Source of the DNA: Streptomyces lienomycini
Lineage (GTDB): Bacteria; Actinomycetota; Actinomycetes; Streptomycetales; Streptomycetaceae
NCBI RefSeq assembly: GCF_027947595.1
Contig: NZ_CP116257.1
Span: forward strand, 5,826,001 to 5,890,000
Direction of reading: 5' to 3'
DNA: 64,000 nt
Shown here: in pieces, positions 1-8,519 of the stretch
Position numbering within the stretch: the first letter of the stretch is position 1
Layout: the number at the start of each line of letters is the position of its first letter
Translations under genes and position numbers: made by a program
Notes under the pieces: model-generated
The model's database searches: none
What the model was told of the DNA's origin: nothing
Seen by the model: the letters and a program-made list of their open reading frames with translations, nothing else

Positions 1-12
1 CGTTCCGGCTCC

Positions 13-38
13 GGCGGGGTTTGGTCCGGTGCCCCGCC
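13..38. terminator. Hairpin upstream of psuG, possible terminator
   Basis: GGCGGGG at 13-19 pairs perfectly with CCCCGCC at 32-38 around a 12-nt loop, with no T-tract. It probably ends a gene lying off the left edge of the window. The identity of that gene is unknown. Confidence 0.4.
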
Positions 39-97
39 CGCCAGAGATGTGAGGGAGACCGGAGCCGAGGGAGATCCGTCGGACAGGAGGCAGGCAC

Positions 98-1006
98 GTG
101 ATGCTGGTGGTGTCGGAAGAGGTACGGGAAGCGGTCGAGGCGCGTCGCCCCGTGGTGGCCCTGGAGTCCACGATCATCGCGCACGGCCTGCCGCGCCCGC
201 GCAATCTGCTGGTGGCTCGGGAGTTGGAGGAGGCGGTGCGCCAGGAGGGCGCCGTACCGGCGACGATCGCCGTGCTGGACGGGCGGCCCCGTGTCGGCCT
301 GGACAAGGAGCAGCTGGAGCGGGTCGCGAACGAGGACGGCGTCCGCAAGCTGGGGCACCGTGACCTGCCTCTCGCGGTGGCCCGTGGCGCGAGCGGCGCG
401 ACCACCGTGTCGGCGACCGCCCTGCTGGCGTCCCTGGCGGGCGTGCGGGTGTTCGCGACGGGCGGGCTGGGCGGTGTCCATCGGGAGTGGACGGTGACGC
501 AGGACGAGTCGGCCGATCTGGGCGTGCTGGCGCGCACCGGGATCACGGTGGTCTGCGCGGGGGTGAAGTCCGTCCTGGACGTGCCGGCGACCCTGCAACG
601 GCTGGAGACGCTGGGGGTCTCGGTGGCCGGTTACCGGACGGACCGCTTCCCGGGCTTCTACCTGTCCGACTCGGGGCATCCGGTGGACTGGACGCTGGAC
701 GACCCGGAGCAGGTGGCGGCGGTGATGCGGGCGCAGGACGCGCTGGGTGGGCCGCGGTCCGCGCTGGTGGTCGCCCGTCCCGTCGCCGAGGAGGAGCAGC
801 TCGATCCCGCGCTCCACGCGCGCGTGCTCGCCGACGCGCTCGCCGCGTGCGAGGCGGAGGGGGTCACGGGCCAGGCGGTGACGCCGTTCCTCCTCGATCG
901 TCTGGTACGCCTCACCGACGGCGCCTCGCTGAGCGCCAACCTGGCGGCGGTGCGTGGGAACGTACGGCTGGCCGCCCGTGTCGCGGCGGCCTGGGCCGGG
1001 GCATGA
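98..1006 (+). CDS. psuG: Pseudouridine-5'-phosphate glycosidase
   Basis: Reversibly cleaves pseudouridine 5'-phosphate to uracil and ribose 5-phosphate in the cytosol, part of modified-nucleoside breakdown. The 302-residue protein has the usual family length. The N-terminal motif ALESTIIAHGLPRP (from residue 21) contains the conserved Glu, RKLGHRDLP and AGVKSVLDVPATL carry the conserved lysines, and VFATGGLGGVHR is the family signature. GTG at 98 is chosen because AGGAGG at 85-90 sits 7 nt upstream; ATG at 101 is the alternative. The stop overlaps the start of the following PfkB-family kinase (ATGA), so the two are translationally coupled. That kinase plausibly supplies the PsuK step, giving a pseudouridine degradation operon. 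Function is inferred from family motifs. Confidence 0.93.
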   Translation: MMLVVSEEVREAVEARRPVVALESTIIAHGLPRPRNLLVARELEEAVRQEGAVPATIAVLDGRPRVGLDKEQLERVANEDGVRKLGHRDLPLAVARGASGATTVSATALLASLAGVRVFATGGLGGVHREWTVTQDESADLGVLARTGITVVCAGVKSVLDVPATLQRLETLGVSVAGYRTDRFPGFYLSDSGHPVDWTLDDPEQVAAVMRAQDALGGPRSALVVARPVAEEEQLDPALHARVLADALAACEAEGVTGQAVTPFLLDRLVRLTDGASLSANLAAVRGNVRLAARVAAAWAGA

Positions 1007-1947
1007 TCACGGGTCCCACGGGTCCGGGAGGTGCGCTGCTCGTCGTGGGGGACGTCGTCACGGACGTCGTCGCCCGGCACCGGGGCCCGCTGGCCGCCGG
1101 TACGGACACCGCGGCCTCCATCCGGCGGCTGCCCGGCGGAGCGGGCGCCAACGTGGCGTGCTGGGCCGCGTACGGAGGGTGCGGGGACGTGCGGCTGCTG
1201 GGCCGGGTCGGCGCCGACGCGTCCGTCTGGCACGAACGGGAGCTGGTGGCGCACGGTGTGCGTCCGCTCCTGGTCGTCGACGTGGCGGCCGCCACGGGGA
1301 CCGTGATCTGCCTGGTCGACACCAAGGACTCGGCCGAGCGGACGTTCCTGACGGACAGTGGGGCCTCGCTGCGGCTCGGGCCGGGCGACTGGGCGGACGC
1401 GCTGCTCGACGGGGTGGGCCGGCTGCACCTCTCGGGCTACCTCCTCTTCTCGGAGCCGGGCCGGGCTCTGGTGCCGGTCGCCGTGACGGCGGCCCGCGCG
1501 CGTGGGGTGCCGGTCAGCCTGGACCCGGCGTCGGCCGGTTTCCTCGCCGGACTGGGCGTCGAGCGCTTCCTGAGCCTCGTCGAGGGCGTGGACGTGTTGC
1601 TGCCCAGTCGTGACGAGGCGTGCCTGCTCACCGGCCTGCCCGACGCGTCGGACGCCGCCGCGAAGCTCAGCCGGCACGTTCCACTGGTGGTCGTGAAGCA
1701 GGGCGCGGACGGGGCCCTGGTGGCCCGGTCGGGCGCCGTGGGCGCGCGGATCGCCGCCGTCAGGGCGTCGCCGCGGGACAGTACGGGCGCCGGTGACGCC
1801 TTCACCGGCGCGTTCCTAGCGGCGCTGCTCACGGGCGCGGAGCCCGGGGAGGCGGCGGCCGCGGGATGCCGGGCGGGCGCGCGGGCGGTCGAGCGGGTGG
1901 GCGGGAGACCTCCGCGCTCGGACCGTCGGCGACCGGACGACGGATAG
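1003..1947 (+). CDS. PfkB-family carbohydrate kinase, probable pseudouridine kinase
   Basis: A 314-residue ribokinase/PfkB-fold kinase. The N-terminal PfkB signature is seen in RLPGGAGANVACWAA, and the C-terminal signature, DSTGAGDAFTGAF, contains the catalytic Asp and anion-hole Gly-Ala-Gly. The start ATG overlaps the psuG stop by 4 nt, so co-translation with the glycosidase is likely. From that pairing I infer phosphorylation of pseudouridine to pseudouridine 5'-phosphate, feeding PsuG. Sequence alone does not separate this from other PfkB sugar or nucleoside kinases. The C-terminal tail is rich in Arg and Asp and looks non-conserved. Confidence 0.85.
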   Translation: MITGPTGPGGALLVVGDVVTDVVARHRGPLAAGTDTAASIRRLPGGAGANVACWAAYGGCGDVRLLGRVGADASVWHERELVAHGVRPLLVVDVAAATGTVICLVDTKDSAERTFLTDSGASLRLGPGDWADALLDGVGRLHLSGYLLFSEPGRALVPVAVTAARARGVPVSLDPASAGFLAGLGVERFLSLVEGVDVLLPSRDEACLLTGLPDASDAAAKLSRHVPLVVVKQGADGALVARSGAVGARIAAVRASPRDSTGAGDAFTGAFLAALLTGAEPGEAAAAGCRAGARAVERVGGRPPRSDRRRPDDG

Positions 1948-1979
1948 ACGCGGTCTCCCGTGTGCTTCCCCGGCGCGCA

Positions 1980-2774
1980 CTACCCCTTGCACCCCCACGC
2001 GGAGATCATGGGGGCCGTGGCGAGGTCCATGCCGCCGGAGGCGACGTTCGCGAGGTGGCGGTCGATGTCGTCGTGGGTGGCCGCCCCGGCCGCCACCAGC
2101 TGGTCGCGGACCTGGCGGACCGTCGCGGACTCCAGGGCCGTGCAGGCGGGCGACGTGACCGGGAAGTAGGCGTCGGCCTCCACTCGGCGCAGTCCCGCCT
2201 CCCTCAGCAGGCGCGGCAGCCGACGGCCGTAGGAGAGGTCGGCGCCACGCTGGGACAGCAGCTGGCGGAAGCCGTGCCGGAGTCTGTTCGCCAGCTGCTG
2301 CTCGGGGCCGTGCTCGTCCGGACACAGCAGGGGCTGGAGCGCCGGATCGGCGTCCTCGACCAGGAGGCGGCCTCCGGGGCGCAGGGACTTGATCATCGAT
2401 CGCAACGCCCGCTCCCGGTCGGGCACGTGGACGAGTACGAGTCTCGCGTGCACCAGGTCGAACCCCTCCCCCGGAGGTTCCTCCGCGCCCACGTCGTGCA
2501 CCCGTGCCTCGACCGGCGGGCGGGCGGCCGGAGCGACCCGGGAGGTGTCGATGTCCGTCGCGAGGACCCTGCCGGTCGGTCCCACTCTCTTGGCCAGCCA
2601 CGACACCACGGAGGTGCCTCCGGCCCCGACCTCCCAGCAGCGCCAGCCGGGGCCGACACCGAGCGTCTCCAGGTGCCTGAACGTCGTGGGGTCGAAGAGC
2701 GTGGCGAAGGCGTCGAAGCGCTCCGCCGCCTCGGCCCGCCCGTTGTCGAGGAGGTATCCGTCGGTTCGCGTCAT
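1980..2774 (-). CDS. Class I SAM-dependent methyltransferase
   Basis: A 264-residue protein with SAM-binding motif I (CWEVGAGGTSVVSW, about residues 46-59), an acidic residue after the next strand (LATDIDTSR), and the post-motif LRPGGRLLVEDAD typical of Rossmann-fold methyltransferases. The start is ATG at 2774, following the sequence MTRTDGYLLDN; longer in-frame extensions upstream look non-coding. It is convergent with the PfkB kinase, with only about 30 bp between the stops. The substrate cannot be told from the sequence, since small-molecule and protein methyltransferases share these motifs. No obvious partner gene. Confidence 0.82.
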   Translation of the reverse strand: MTRTDGYLLDNGRAEAAERFDAFATLFDPTTFRHLETLGVGPGWRCWEVGAGGTSVVSWLAKRVGPTGRVLATDIDTSRVAPAARPPVEARVHDVGAEEPPGEGFDLVHARLVLVHVPDRERALRSMIKSLRPGGRLLVEDADPALQPLLCPDEHGPEQQLANRLRHGFRQLLSQRGADLSYGRRLPRLLREAGLRRVEADAYFPVTSPACTALESATVRQVRDQLVAAGAATHDDIDRHLANVASGGMDLATAPMISAWGCKG

Positions 2775-2992
2775 GCTGCGATCATCCCAGTTGTCCCGCT
2801 TGCCCGGAGGGGGCGACGCTCCGGCGCGGGGCCCCTGCGGTCCGGCGGGACCGGACGTGTCCTGAGGGCCCGTGCGGGCCTGTCCACAGGCGGGAACAAA
2901 GCGGAATCCTCCGTTTCCACAGGCCCGTTCGCGGTCTGCTCCGGCCTGGCAGACTGGCGTGGCGAGGCGGGGCCGGCCGTTCACCAAACACG

Positions 2993-3625
2993 TCAGCCGT
3001 TCCACGCGGGGTGCCGCGGATCGTCGGCGCGCACCAGGACGTCGGCGGTGGCGGAGGGGTCGTTCTCCTCGTCGTACCGCTCGTAGGCGGGCAGGGTCCA
3101 GTGCTCTGTCCCCGGGGTGCGGCGGCGCAGGGCGCCGGGGGTGAGGACGAGGTGGACACTCAGGTCGAGGGGGAACCAGTGGCGCAGCAGGAAGGGTCCG
3201 TGGAGCAGCAGCACGCCGCCGGGCGGGAGTTGCGCGTAGGGGCTGCGGGTGGCGCGATCGGTGACGGGGTCCCACAGGTCGGGCAGGATCCGCCCGTCGC
3301 CGCCGGGCCCGAGGGGGTCGAACACCTCGCGCCACAGGGCGCCGGTGTCGTACCAACCGTTGTAGTAGGACTCGACGTCCTGGTGCCCGTACTCCAGGCG
3401 GAGGGAGGCCGGGCGAAGGAAGCCCTCGGTCCCGACGACGAGGGAGGGGCGGCCTCGGACGCGCAGTGCCTCGCAGACCCGTGCGGCGAGTTCGTCCGGG
3501 CGGGCGGCCGGGGCGCCGTCGAGGGCGACGCGCGTCCAGGGGCTGCCGTCGGTGGGCTCCAGGTCGAGCAGTCGTTCGGCGAGGCGGTCGCCGAGCCGGT
3601 CCCAGGTGATCGCTTCCAGTCGCAC
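2993..3625 (-). CDS. Uridine-kinase-like protein with a degenerate P-loop
   Basis: About 210 residues related to the proteins annotated as uridine kinases in actinobacteria. Recognisable parts are the strand leading into the P-loop (TRVALDGAPAARPDEL), the lid-like GFLRPASLRLEYG, the aromatic stretch YYNGWYDTGALWREVFDPLGPGG, and LLLHGPFLLRHWFPLDL. The expected GxxxxGK(S/T) Walker A is not intact, because the position of the invariant lysine is occupied by Arg-Pro. ATP-dependent uridine phosphorylation is therefore doubtful. The GTG at 3625 is the best start, as the frame upstream looks random. It is monocistronic and divergent from the DUF1772 gene. Confidence 0.72.
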   Translation of the reverse strand: MRLEAITWDRLGDRLAERLLDLEPTDGSPWTRVALDGAPAARPDELAARVCEALRVRGRPSLVVGTEGFLRPASLRLEYGHQDVESYYNGWYDTGALWREVFDPLGPGGDGRILPDLWDPVTDRATRSPYAQLPPGGVLLLHGPFLLRHWFPLDLSVHLVLTPGALRRRTPGTEHWTLPAYERYDEENDPSATADVLVRADDPRHPAWNG

Positions 3626-3803
3626 CCGCCCATGATGCGTCAGCCGACGCGTCGGCCGCCTGGACGCTCGCGCATGGGTTCGCGGCGCTCGGCCATGGTC
3701 ACCGTGCCGGTGCGGAGGTTGACTTGTGGTGATCGACGGCCGACGGCGCCGGACCGGCGTCCATCGGGCCGGCATCTACTCGACGGGTGGGAGTTGACGC
3801 GGC

Positions 3804-4283
3804 GTGATCGAGGGACCGTACTTCGTGCTGACGGTGCTGGGTGTGCTCGGGACCGGTGTGACGGCCGGTGTCTTCTGCGGGTTCTCCACCTTCGTCATGC
3901 GGGGGCTCGCCGCGCTGCCGCCCGCGCAGGGGGTGGCGGCGATGAACGCGATCAACAGGGCCGCGGTACGGCCGGCGTTCATGTCCGTGTTCCTCGGGAC
4001 GGCGGTGCTGGCGGCGGTGATCGCCGTGGTGACGTTCGTGCTGTGGCCCGAGGGGGCCGCGGTGGAGTTGCTGCTGGGCAGTGCGCTGTACCTGGTGGGG
4101 TCGTTCGGGGTGACCGCGGGCGCCAACGTGCCGCGCAACGCCGCGCTGCTGGGCTTGGAGCCGGGCGCCGCGGAGACGGCCGACCGGTGGCGCTCGTACG
4201 TGCGCGAGTGGACGGCCTGGAATCACGTCCGTACCGGTGCCTCGGCCGCGGCGGCGGTGGCGTACGTGCTGGCCCTGGCCTGA
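3804..4283 (+). CDS. DUF1772 family integral membrane protein
   Basis: A 159-residue hydrophobic protein with about four predicted transmembrane helices: an N-terminal FVLTVLGVLGTGVTAGVF, a second at VFLGTAVLAAVIAVVTFVL, a third near ALYLVGSFGVTAGANVP, and a C-terminal AAAAVAYVLALA. The conserved NVPRNAALL loop and overall size fit DUF1772, which includes anthrone-oxygenase-like proteins. The start is GTG at 3804. No partner gene indicates a substrate. Role unknown; a small-molecule monooxygenase-like activity is only a family-level possibility. Confidence 0.78.
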   Translation: MIEGPYFVLTVLGVLGTGVTAGVFCGFSTFVMRGLAALPPAQGVAAMNAINRAAVRPAFMSVFLGTAVLAAVIAVVTFVLWPEGAAVELLLGSALYLVGSFGVTAGANVPRNAALLGLEPGAAETADRWRSYVREWTAWNHVRTGASAAAAVAYVLALA

Positions 4284-4442
4284 TGCGCCCGGGGCGAGGG
4301 GCGGGTGCGCTCTCGGCGCGGGGCGCCGTGGTCGAGGGGGCGTGCGGCGCTCTGCGCGCGGGGCGGGCCGGTCGTATCGTGGAGCGCGAGAGCGCCGAGA
4401 GGCGACGCCCGGCCAGCGAGCCCGTACGCGAGGAAGACGGCC

Positions 4443-5933
4443 ATGGCCGATCCGAAGGGTTTCCTGACGACGCCCCGCGAGGAGTGGCCCCGCAGGCCGG
4501 CCGCGGAGCGGGTCCGGGACTGGGACGAGGTGTGCGTCCCGGGCGCGCTGCTGCCGATCGTCGGCGCGCAGGCCGACCGGTGCATGGACTGCGGTGTTCC
4601 GTTCTGTCACGAGGCCTGCCCCCTGGGCAATCTGATCCCCGAGTGGAACGACCTGGTCTCCCGGTCGGACTGGCGGGCGGCGAGCGAGCGGCTGCACGCC
4701 ACGAACAACTTCCCGGAGTTCACCGGTCGGTTGTGCCCGGCGCCGTGCGAGGCGGGCTGTGTGCTCGCCATCAACCAGCCCGCCGTCACCATCGAGAACG
4801 TCGAGTGCGCGATCGCGGACCGCGCCTGGGAGGAGGGTTTCGTCCCGCCGTGCCCGCCGGACCGCCTCTCGGGGAGGACGGTGGCGGTGGTCGGCTCGGG
4901 GCCCGCGGGTCTCGCGGCGGCGCAGCAGCTGACCCGGGCCGGGCACACGGTCGCGGTGTACGAGCGGGACGACCGGATCGGGGGGCTGCTGCGGTACGGC
5001 ATCCCCGAGTTCAAGCTGGAGAAGCGGCATCTGGAGCGGCGCATCGGCCAGCTGCGGGCCGAGGGGACGAGGTTCCGTACGTCGACGGCGGTGGGCCGGG
5101 ACGTGGCGGCGGCCGAGCTGCGGGCCCGGTACGACGCGGTGGTGATCGCCACCGGGGCGACCGCGTGGCGGGAGTTGCCCGTGCCCGGCCGGGAGCTGGC
5201 GGGAGTCCATCAGGCGATGGAGTACCTGCCGCGGGCCAACCGGGTGTGCGAGGGCGACCTGGAGTGCTCCCCGCTGTCCGCCGCCGGAAGGCATGTCGTC
5301 ATCGTCGGCGGTGGCGACACGGGCGCGGACTGTCTCGGTACGGCGGTGCGCGAGGGGGCCGCGTCCGTGACGCAGTTGGACATCTGCGCGCGGCCCGGCG
5401 AGGAGCGCGACGAGGTGGGCGAGCCCTGGCCGACGTACCCGCGGGTGTACCGGCTGTCGGCGGCGCACGAGGAGGCACGCGACCTGCGGTCCGCTCCGGC
5501 GGCGGACGCGGACGCCCGGCTGTTCGCGGCGTCCACGCTCCGCTTCACCGGCGACGCGCGGGGTCACGTGCGTTCGCTGAGCCTGGTCGGGGTGGACGCC
5601 GGGCGCCGTCCGCTGCCCGGCACCGAGCGGTCGCTCCCCGCGGACCTGGTCCTCCTCGCCCTCGGTTTCTCGGGGCCCGACCGCGCGGACGGGCTCGTCG
5701 ACGGGCTGGGGCTGGCCATGGAGCCCCGTGGCACGATCGCCCGGGACGAGGACTTCGCGACCAACGTCCCGGGGGTGTTCGCCGCGGGGGACGCGGCGCG
5801 CGGGCAGTCTCTCGTCGTGTGGGCGATCGCGGAGGGGCGGGCGGTGGCGGCGGCTGTCGACCGCCACCTGTCCGGCGGCGGCACCCGGCTGCCGTCCCCG
5901 GTCGGCCCGTACGACCGGCCGATGACGGCCTGA
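4443..5933 (+). CDS. Orphan glutamate synthase small-subunit (GltD) paralogue
   Basis: A 496-residue FAD/NAD(P)H oxidoreductase. The N-terminal [4Fe-4S] cluster segment carries Cys47, Cys50, Cys55 and Cys59 (RCMDCGVPFCHEACP), with further cysteines in [11 protein letters not shown]. The FAD-binding [17 protein letters not shown] follows, then a second nucleotide-binding [13 protein letters not shown] and a C-terminal GVFAAGDAARGQS. It is very similar along its whole length to the gltBD-linked GltD at 61,620-63,083 but has no large subunit beside it. It may feed electrons to another acceptor or be a spare GltD. The ATG at 4443 aligns with the start of the paralogue. Downstream is the 84-bp repeat array. 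Confidence 0.88.
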   Translation: MADPKGFLTTPREEWPRRPAAERVRDWDEVCVPGALLPIVGAQADRCMDCGVPFCHEACPLGNLIPEWNDLVSRSDWRAASERLHATNNFPEFTGRLCPAPCEAGCVLAINQPAVTIENVECAIADRAWEEGFVPPCPPDRLSGRTVAVVGSGPAGLAAAQQLTRAGHTVAVYERDDRIGGLLRYGIPEFKLEKRHLERRIGQLRAEGTRFRTSTAVGRDVAAAELRARYDAVVIATGATAWRELPVPGRELAGVHQAMEYLPRANRVCEGDLECSPLSAAGRHVVIVGGGDTGADCLGTAVREGAASVTQLDICARPGEERDEVGEPWPTYPRVYRLSAAHEEARDLRSAPAADADARLFAASTLRFTGDARGHVRSLSLVGVDAGRRPLPGTERSLPADLVLLALGFSGPDRADGLVDGLGLAMEPRGTIARDEDFATNVPGVFAAGDAARGQSLVVWAIAEGRAVAAAVDRHLSGGGTRLPSPVGPYDRPMTA

Positions 5934-6442
5934 GCCGCCCGCGACCGGCGCGGGCGCGGACCGGTGCCGTGCCACCCTGCCTTGTTCTCCGGCTTGTGGA
6001 CGACCTGCCACCGGCGCCTGGCCGGCATCCCGGCTCTGCAGACGACCCCCACGGGCGCGGGACCGCCATCCCGCCTTCGCAGACGGTCCGCCACGGGCGC
6101 GTGACCGGCACCCGACCTCCGCACACGCCCCACCACCGGCGCGGGACCGCCATCCCGCCTTCGCAGACGGCCCGCCACGGGCGCGTGACCGGCACCCGAC
6201 CTCCGCACACGCCCCACCACCGGCGCGGGACCGCCATCCCGCCTTCGCAGACGGCCCGCCACGGGCGCGTGACCGGCACCCGACCTCCGCACACGCCCCA
6301 CCACCGGCGCGGGACCGCCATCCCGCCTTCGCAGACGGCCCGCCACGGGCGCGTGACCGGCACCCGACCTCCGCACACGCCCCACCACCGGCGCGGGACC
6401 GGTGCCCCGCCCTGCCCCGGCTTGGGGGCGGCCCGCCCTCCG
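5934..6442. repeat. Intergenic 84-bp tandem repeat array (42-bp half-units)
   Basis: The 509 bp between two convergent genes is mostly tandem repeat. The period is 84 bp, with matching points at 6055, 6139, 6223, 6307 and 6391, and the copies are almost identical. Each unit consists of two diverged 42-bp halves, and degenerate half-units extend to both edges (about 5,940-6,054 and 6,391-6,430). The first half carries a hairpin, GCGGGA-CCGCCA-TCCCGC; the second has a weaker stem. Because 84 is divisible by 3, several reverse-strand frames stay open, but I see no gene in it. Multiple hairpins could act as a bidirectional terminator. Confidence 0.9.
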
Positions 6443-7249
6443 TCACGCCTTGCGGGCCACCGCCCCGTACCCCGGGACGACCCCGTCCTCCTGGCCGGGG
6501 ACCGGCTCGCCCAGTTCGGGGTGCCACAGGTGCGGCACCTGGACGCCGGGCTCGACGAGTTCGAGGCCGTCGAAGAAGCGGGTGAACTCCTCGCGCGAGC
6601 GCAGGGCCAGGGTGACCCCGGCGGCCCGGAGCTTCTCGGTGGCCGCCCGCGACTGCTCGGGCGTGAAGTCCGCCGTCGCGTGGGTCATCACGAGGTGGCT
6701 GCCGGAAGGCAGCGCGTCCAGCAGTCGGCGGACCAGGTCGTGCGCACCGTCCTCGTCGGAGACGAAGTGCAGCAGCGCGACCAGGGACAGCGCGACGGGC
6801 CGGTCGAAGTCCAGGATCTTCCGGGCCCCCTCCAGGACGGCGTCCGGATCCCGGACGTCGGCCTGGAGGTACTCGGTCTCCCCCTCGGGCGTGCCACGCA
6901 GCAGGGCCGCCGCGTGTGCCAGCACGATGGGGTCGTTGTCGCAGTAGACGACGCGGGCGTCGGGCGCGATCTCCTGGGCGAGACCGTGCAGGTTGGGCTC
7001 GGTCGGTATACCGGCGCCGACGTCCAGGAACTGCCGTACGCCGTGGCCCGCCAGCCAGCGGGTGGCACGGTGCATGAAGGCGCGGTTGACCCGTGCCATC
7101 ACCGGCACCCTCGGGTCGAGGGCGAGCATCTGCCGGCCCATCGCCTCGTCGACCGGGTAGTTGTCCTTTCCGCCGAGATACCAGTCGTACATCCGCGCGG
7201 GGTGCGGCTTGCTCGTGTCGATCTCGGTGGCGCGGTGTTGCCCGGTCAT
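6443..7249 (-). CDS. PF04672-type SAM-dependent methyltransferase
   Basis: About 268 residues of the actinobacterial PF04672 (DUF574) methyltransferase family. Diagnostic features are the N-terminal ARMYDWYLGGKDNYPVD, the SAM-binding QFLDVGAGIPTEPNLH, the acidic VVYCDNDPIVLAHA, and VALSLVALLHFV. ATG at 7249 is preferred over GTG at 7252 because GGGAG lies 6 nt upstream of the ATG. Streptomyces encode many copies, often beside XRE/DUF397 genes, as here. The substrates are not established. The gene is transcribed in the same direction as the DUF397 and XRE genes and lies downstream of them, separated by about 90 bp of relatively AT-rich sequence. Confidence 0.88.
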   Translation of the reverse strand: MTGQHRATEIDTSKPHPARMYDWYLGGKDNYPVDEAMGRQMLALDPRVPVMARVNRAFMHRATRWLAGHGVRQFLDVGAGIPTEPNLHGLAQEIAPDARVVYCDNDPIVLAHAAALLRGTPEGETEYLQADVRDPDAVLEGARKILDFDRPVALSLVALLHFVSDEDGAHDLVRRLLDALPSGSHLVMTHATADFTPEQSRAATEKLRAAGVTLALRSREEFTRFFDGLELVEPGVQVPHLWHPELGEPVPGQEDGVVPGYGAVARKA

Positions 7250-7339
7250 CACGCACTCCCAGGTGTTGCGTTCTCGTCGCGACGGGTGATCAGCTCAGTG
7301 CCAAACAGCTTAAAAACAACAATCAACAGGGCGCACGGT

Positions 7340-7615
7340 TCAGGACAGCAGGAAGTCCGCCTCTCCCGCCTTCGCTCCCTCGATGAAGGCCGTCATCTCG
7401 GCCGAGGTGTAGATCAGCGCGGGCCCGTCCGGGTCGGTGGACTGGCGGACCGCGATCCGGCCGTCGGCGAGCTTCATCGCCTCCAGGCAGTTGCCTCCGT
7501 TGCCGCCGCTCCACGGCTTGTGCCAGCCCTCGCTGCCCAGTTCACGGGCGGGCATGCCGTTGTAGATCCGCTCACCGCGGGTCAGTGGCGGGCGCTGGGG
7601 TTTGATGCGGTTCAT
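7340..7615 (-). CDS. DUF397 small regulatory partner protein
   Basis: A 91-residue DUF397 protein. The hallmark segment is WHKPWSGGNGGNCLEAMKL, followed by IAVRQSTDPDGPALIYTSAEMTAF; the usual Cys in the GGNCLE motif is present. Its ATG directly abuts the stop of the upstream XRE regulator, so the two are translationally coupled. In Streptomyces these pairs are known as WhiJ-like or Scr1/Scr2-like sets, in which the small protein modulates the DNA-binding partner. That role is inferred here from family and context. Confidence 0.9.
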   Translation of the reverse strand: MNRIKPQRPPLTRGERIYNGMPARELGSEGWHKPWSGGNGGNCLEAMKLADGRIAVRQSTDPDGPALIYTSAEMTAFIEGAKAGEADFLLS

Positions 7616-8476
7616 TCACAACTCCTTGCGGAGGTCCCGGAGGATCTCCTTCGTGCGATGTGCCGTGGCGGCCTGCGCCGCCATGCGGTCCATGACCTCG
7701 AGGTGGGTCGCCACCTCGGCACGCGCGTCCAGGTAGACGGCGCCGGTCAGGTACTCGCTGTAGACCATGTCCGGGAGTTCCGGCATGGCGAATCGGAACA
7801 GCACGAAGGGCCCGTACGTGCCGGGGTGCGGCCCGCTGGAGAACGGGGCGACCTGCAGCGTCACGTTGGGCAGCTTCGTGGCGTCGAGCAACCGGTCGAT
7901 CTGGGCACGCATCACCTCCGGCCCCCCGACGGGGCGGCGCAGCGCGGTTTCGTCCATCACGACCCACAGCCGGGGCGCGTCCTTGCGGGTGAGCAGTTCC
8001 TGGCGTCGCATGCGCAGGTCGACGTGGCGCTCGATGTCGTCGGGGCGGGTCTGCCCGATGGCGCCCGAGCGCAGCACCCCGCGCGCGTAGTCCTCGGTCT
8101 GCAGCACTCCGGGGACGAAGTGCGGCTCGTAGGAGCGGATCAGGGCGGCCGCGCCCTCCAGGCTGACGTACAGCGAGAACCAGCCGGGCAGGATGTCGTG
8201 GAAGCGCTGCCACCACCCCGGCTTGTTGGCGTCCTCGGCCAGCCGGACGAAGGCGTCGGCCTCCTCGTCACTGACGCCGTAGGCCTTCAGCAGGAGCTGG
8301 AGGTACGGGATCTTGAGGGAGACCTCGGCCATTTCCATGCGGCGGACCGTGGCGGGGGCGACGCGCAGGATGCGGGCGGCTTCCTCGCGTTTGAGTCCGG
8401 CGCGTTCCCGCAGGTCCAGCAGGCGCCGGCCGAGTACGACCTGGCCGACCGTCGGCGCGGACCGTGGCTCGCTCAC
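7616..8476 (-). CDS. XRE helix-turn-helix regulator with DUF5753 domain
   Basis: A 286-residue WhiJ-like transcription factor. The helix-turn-helix spans about residues 12-66 (LGRRLLDLRERAGLKREEAA, then APATVRRMEMAEVS). The rest is the DUF5753 domain, with typical landmarks IRSYEPHFVPGVLQTEDYAR and LWVVMDETALRRPVG. It is co-transcribed with the DUF397 gene downstream and divergent from the HATPase gene. The shared 264-bp intergenic region contains repeated inverted elements that are good operator candidates (see separate entries). Auto-regulation is therefore likely but inferred. Confidence 0.92.
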   Translation of the reverse strand: MSEPRSAPTVGQVVLGRRLLDLRERAGLKREEAARILRVAPATVRRMEMAEVSLKIPYLQLLLKAYGVSDEEADAFVRLAEDANKPGWWQRFHDILPGWFSLYVSLEGAAALIRSYEPHFVPGVLQTEDYARGVLRSGAIGQTRPDDIERHVDLRMRRQELLTRKDAPRLWVVMDETALRRPVGGPEVMRAQIDRLLDATKLPNVTLQVAPFSSGPHPGTYGPFVLFRFAMPELPDMVYSEYLTGAVYLDARAEVATHLEVMDRMAAQAATAHRTKEILRDLRKEL

Positions 8477-8519
8477 CGCCCACCTCCTGAAGAGTCCCGA
8501 ATGAGTCCTTGCGTCCCCG

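Noticed and set aside
5545..6388. Repeated reverse-strand protein frames within the 84-bp array
   Set aside because: The repeat length is divisible by three, so frames stay open by arithmetic. There is no ribosome-binding site, the frames overlap gltD-paralogue and methyltransferase DNA, and several frames are open at once.
6055..6390. CRISPR-like array
   Set aside because: Repeats are contiguous with no unique spacers and the unit length is 84 bp, so it is a tandem repeat.
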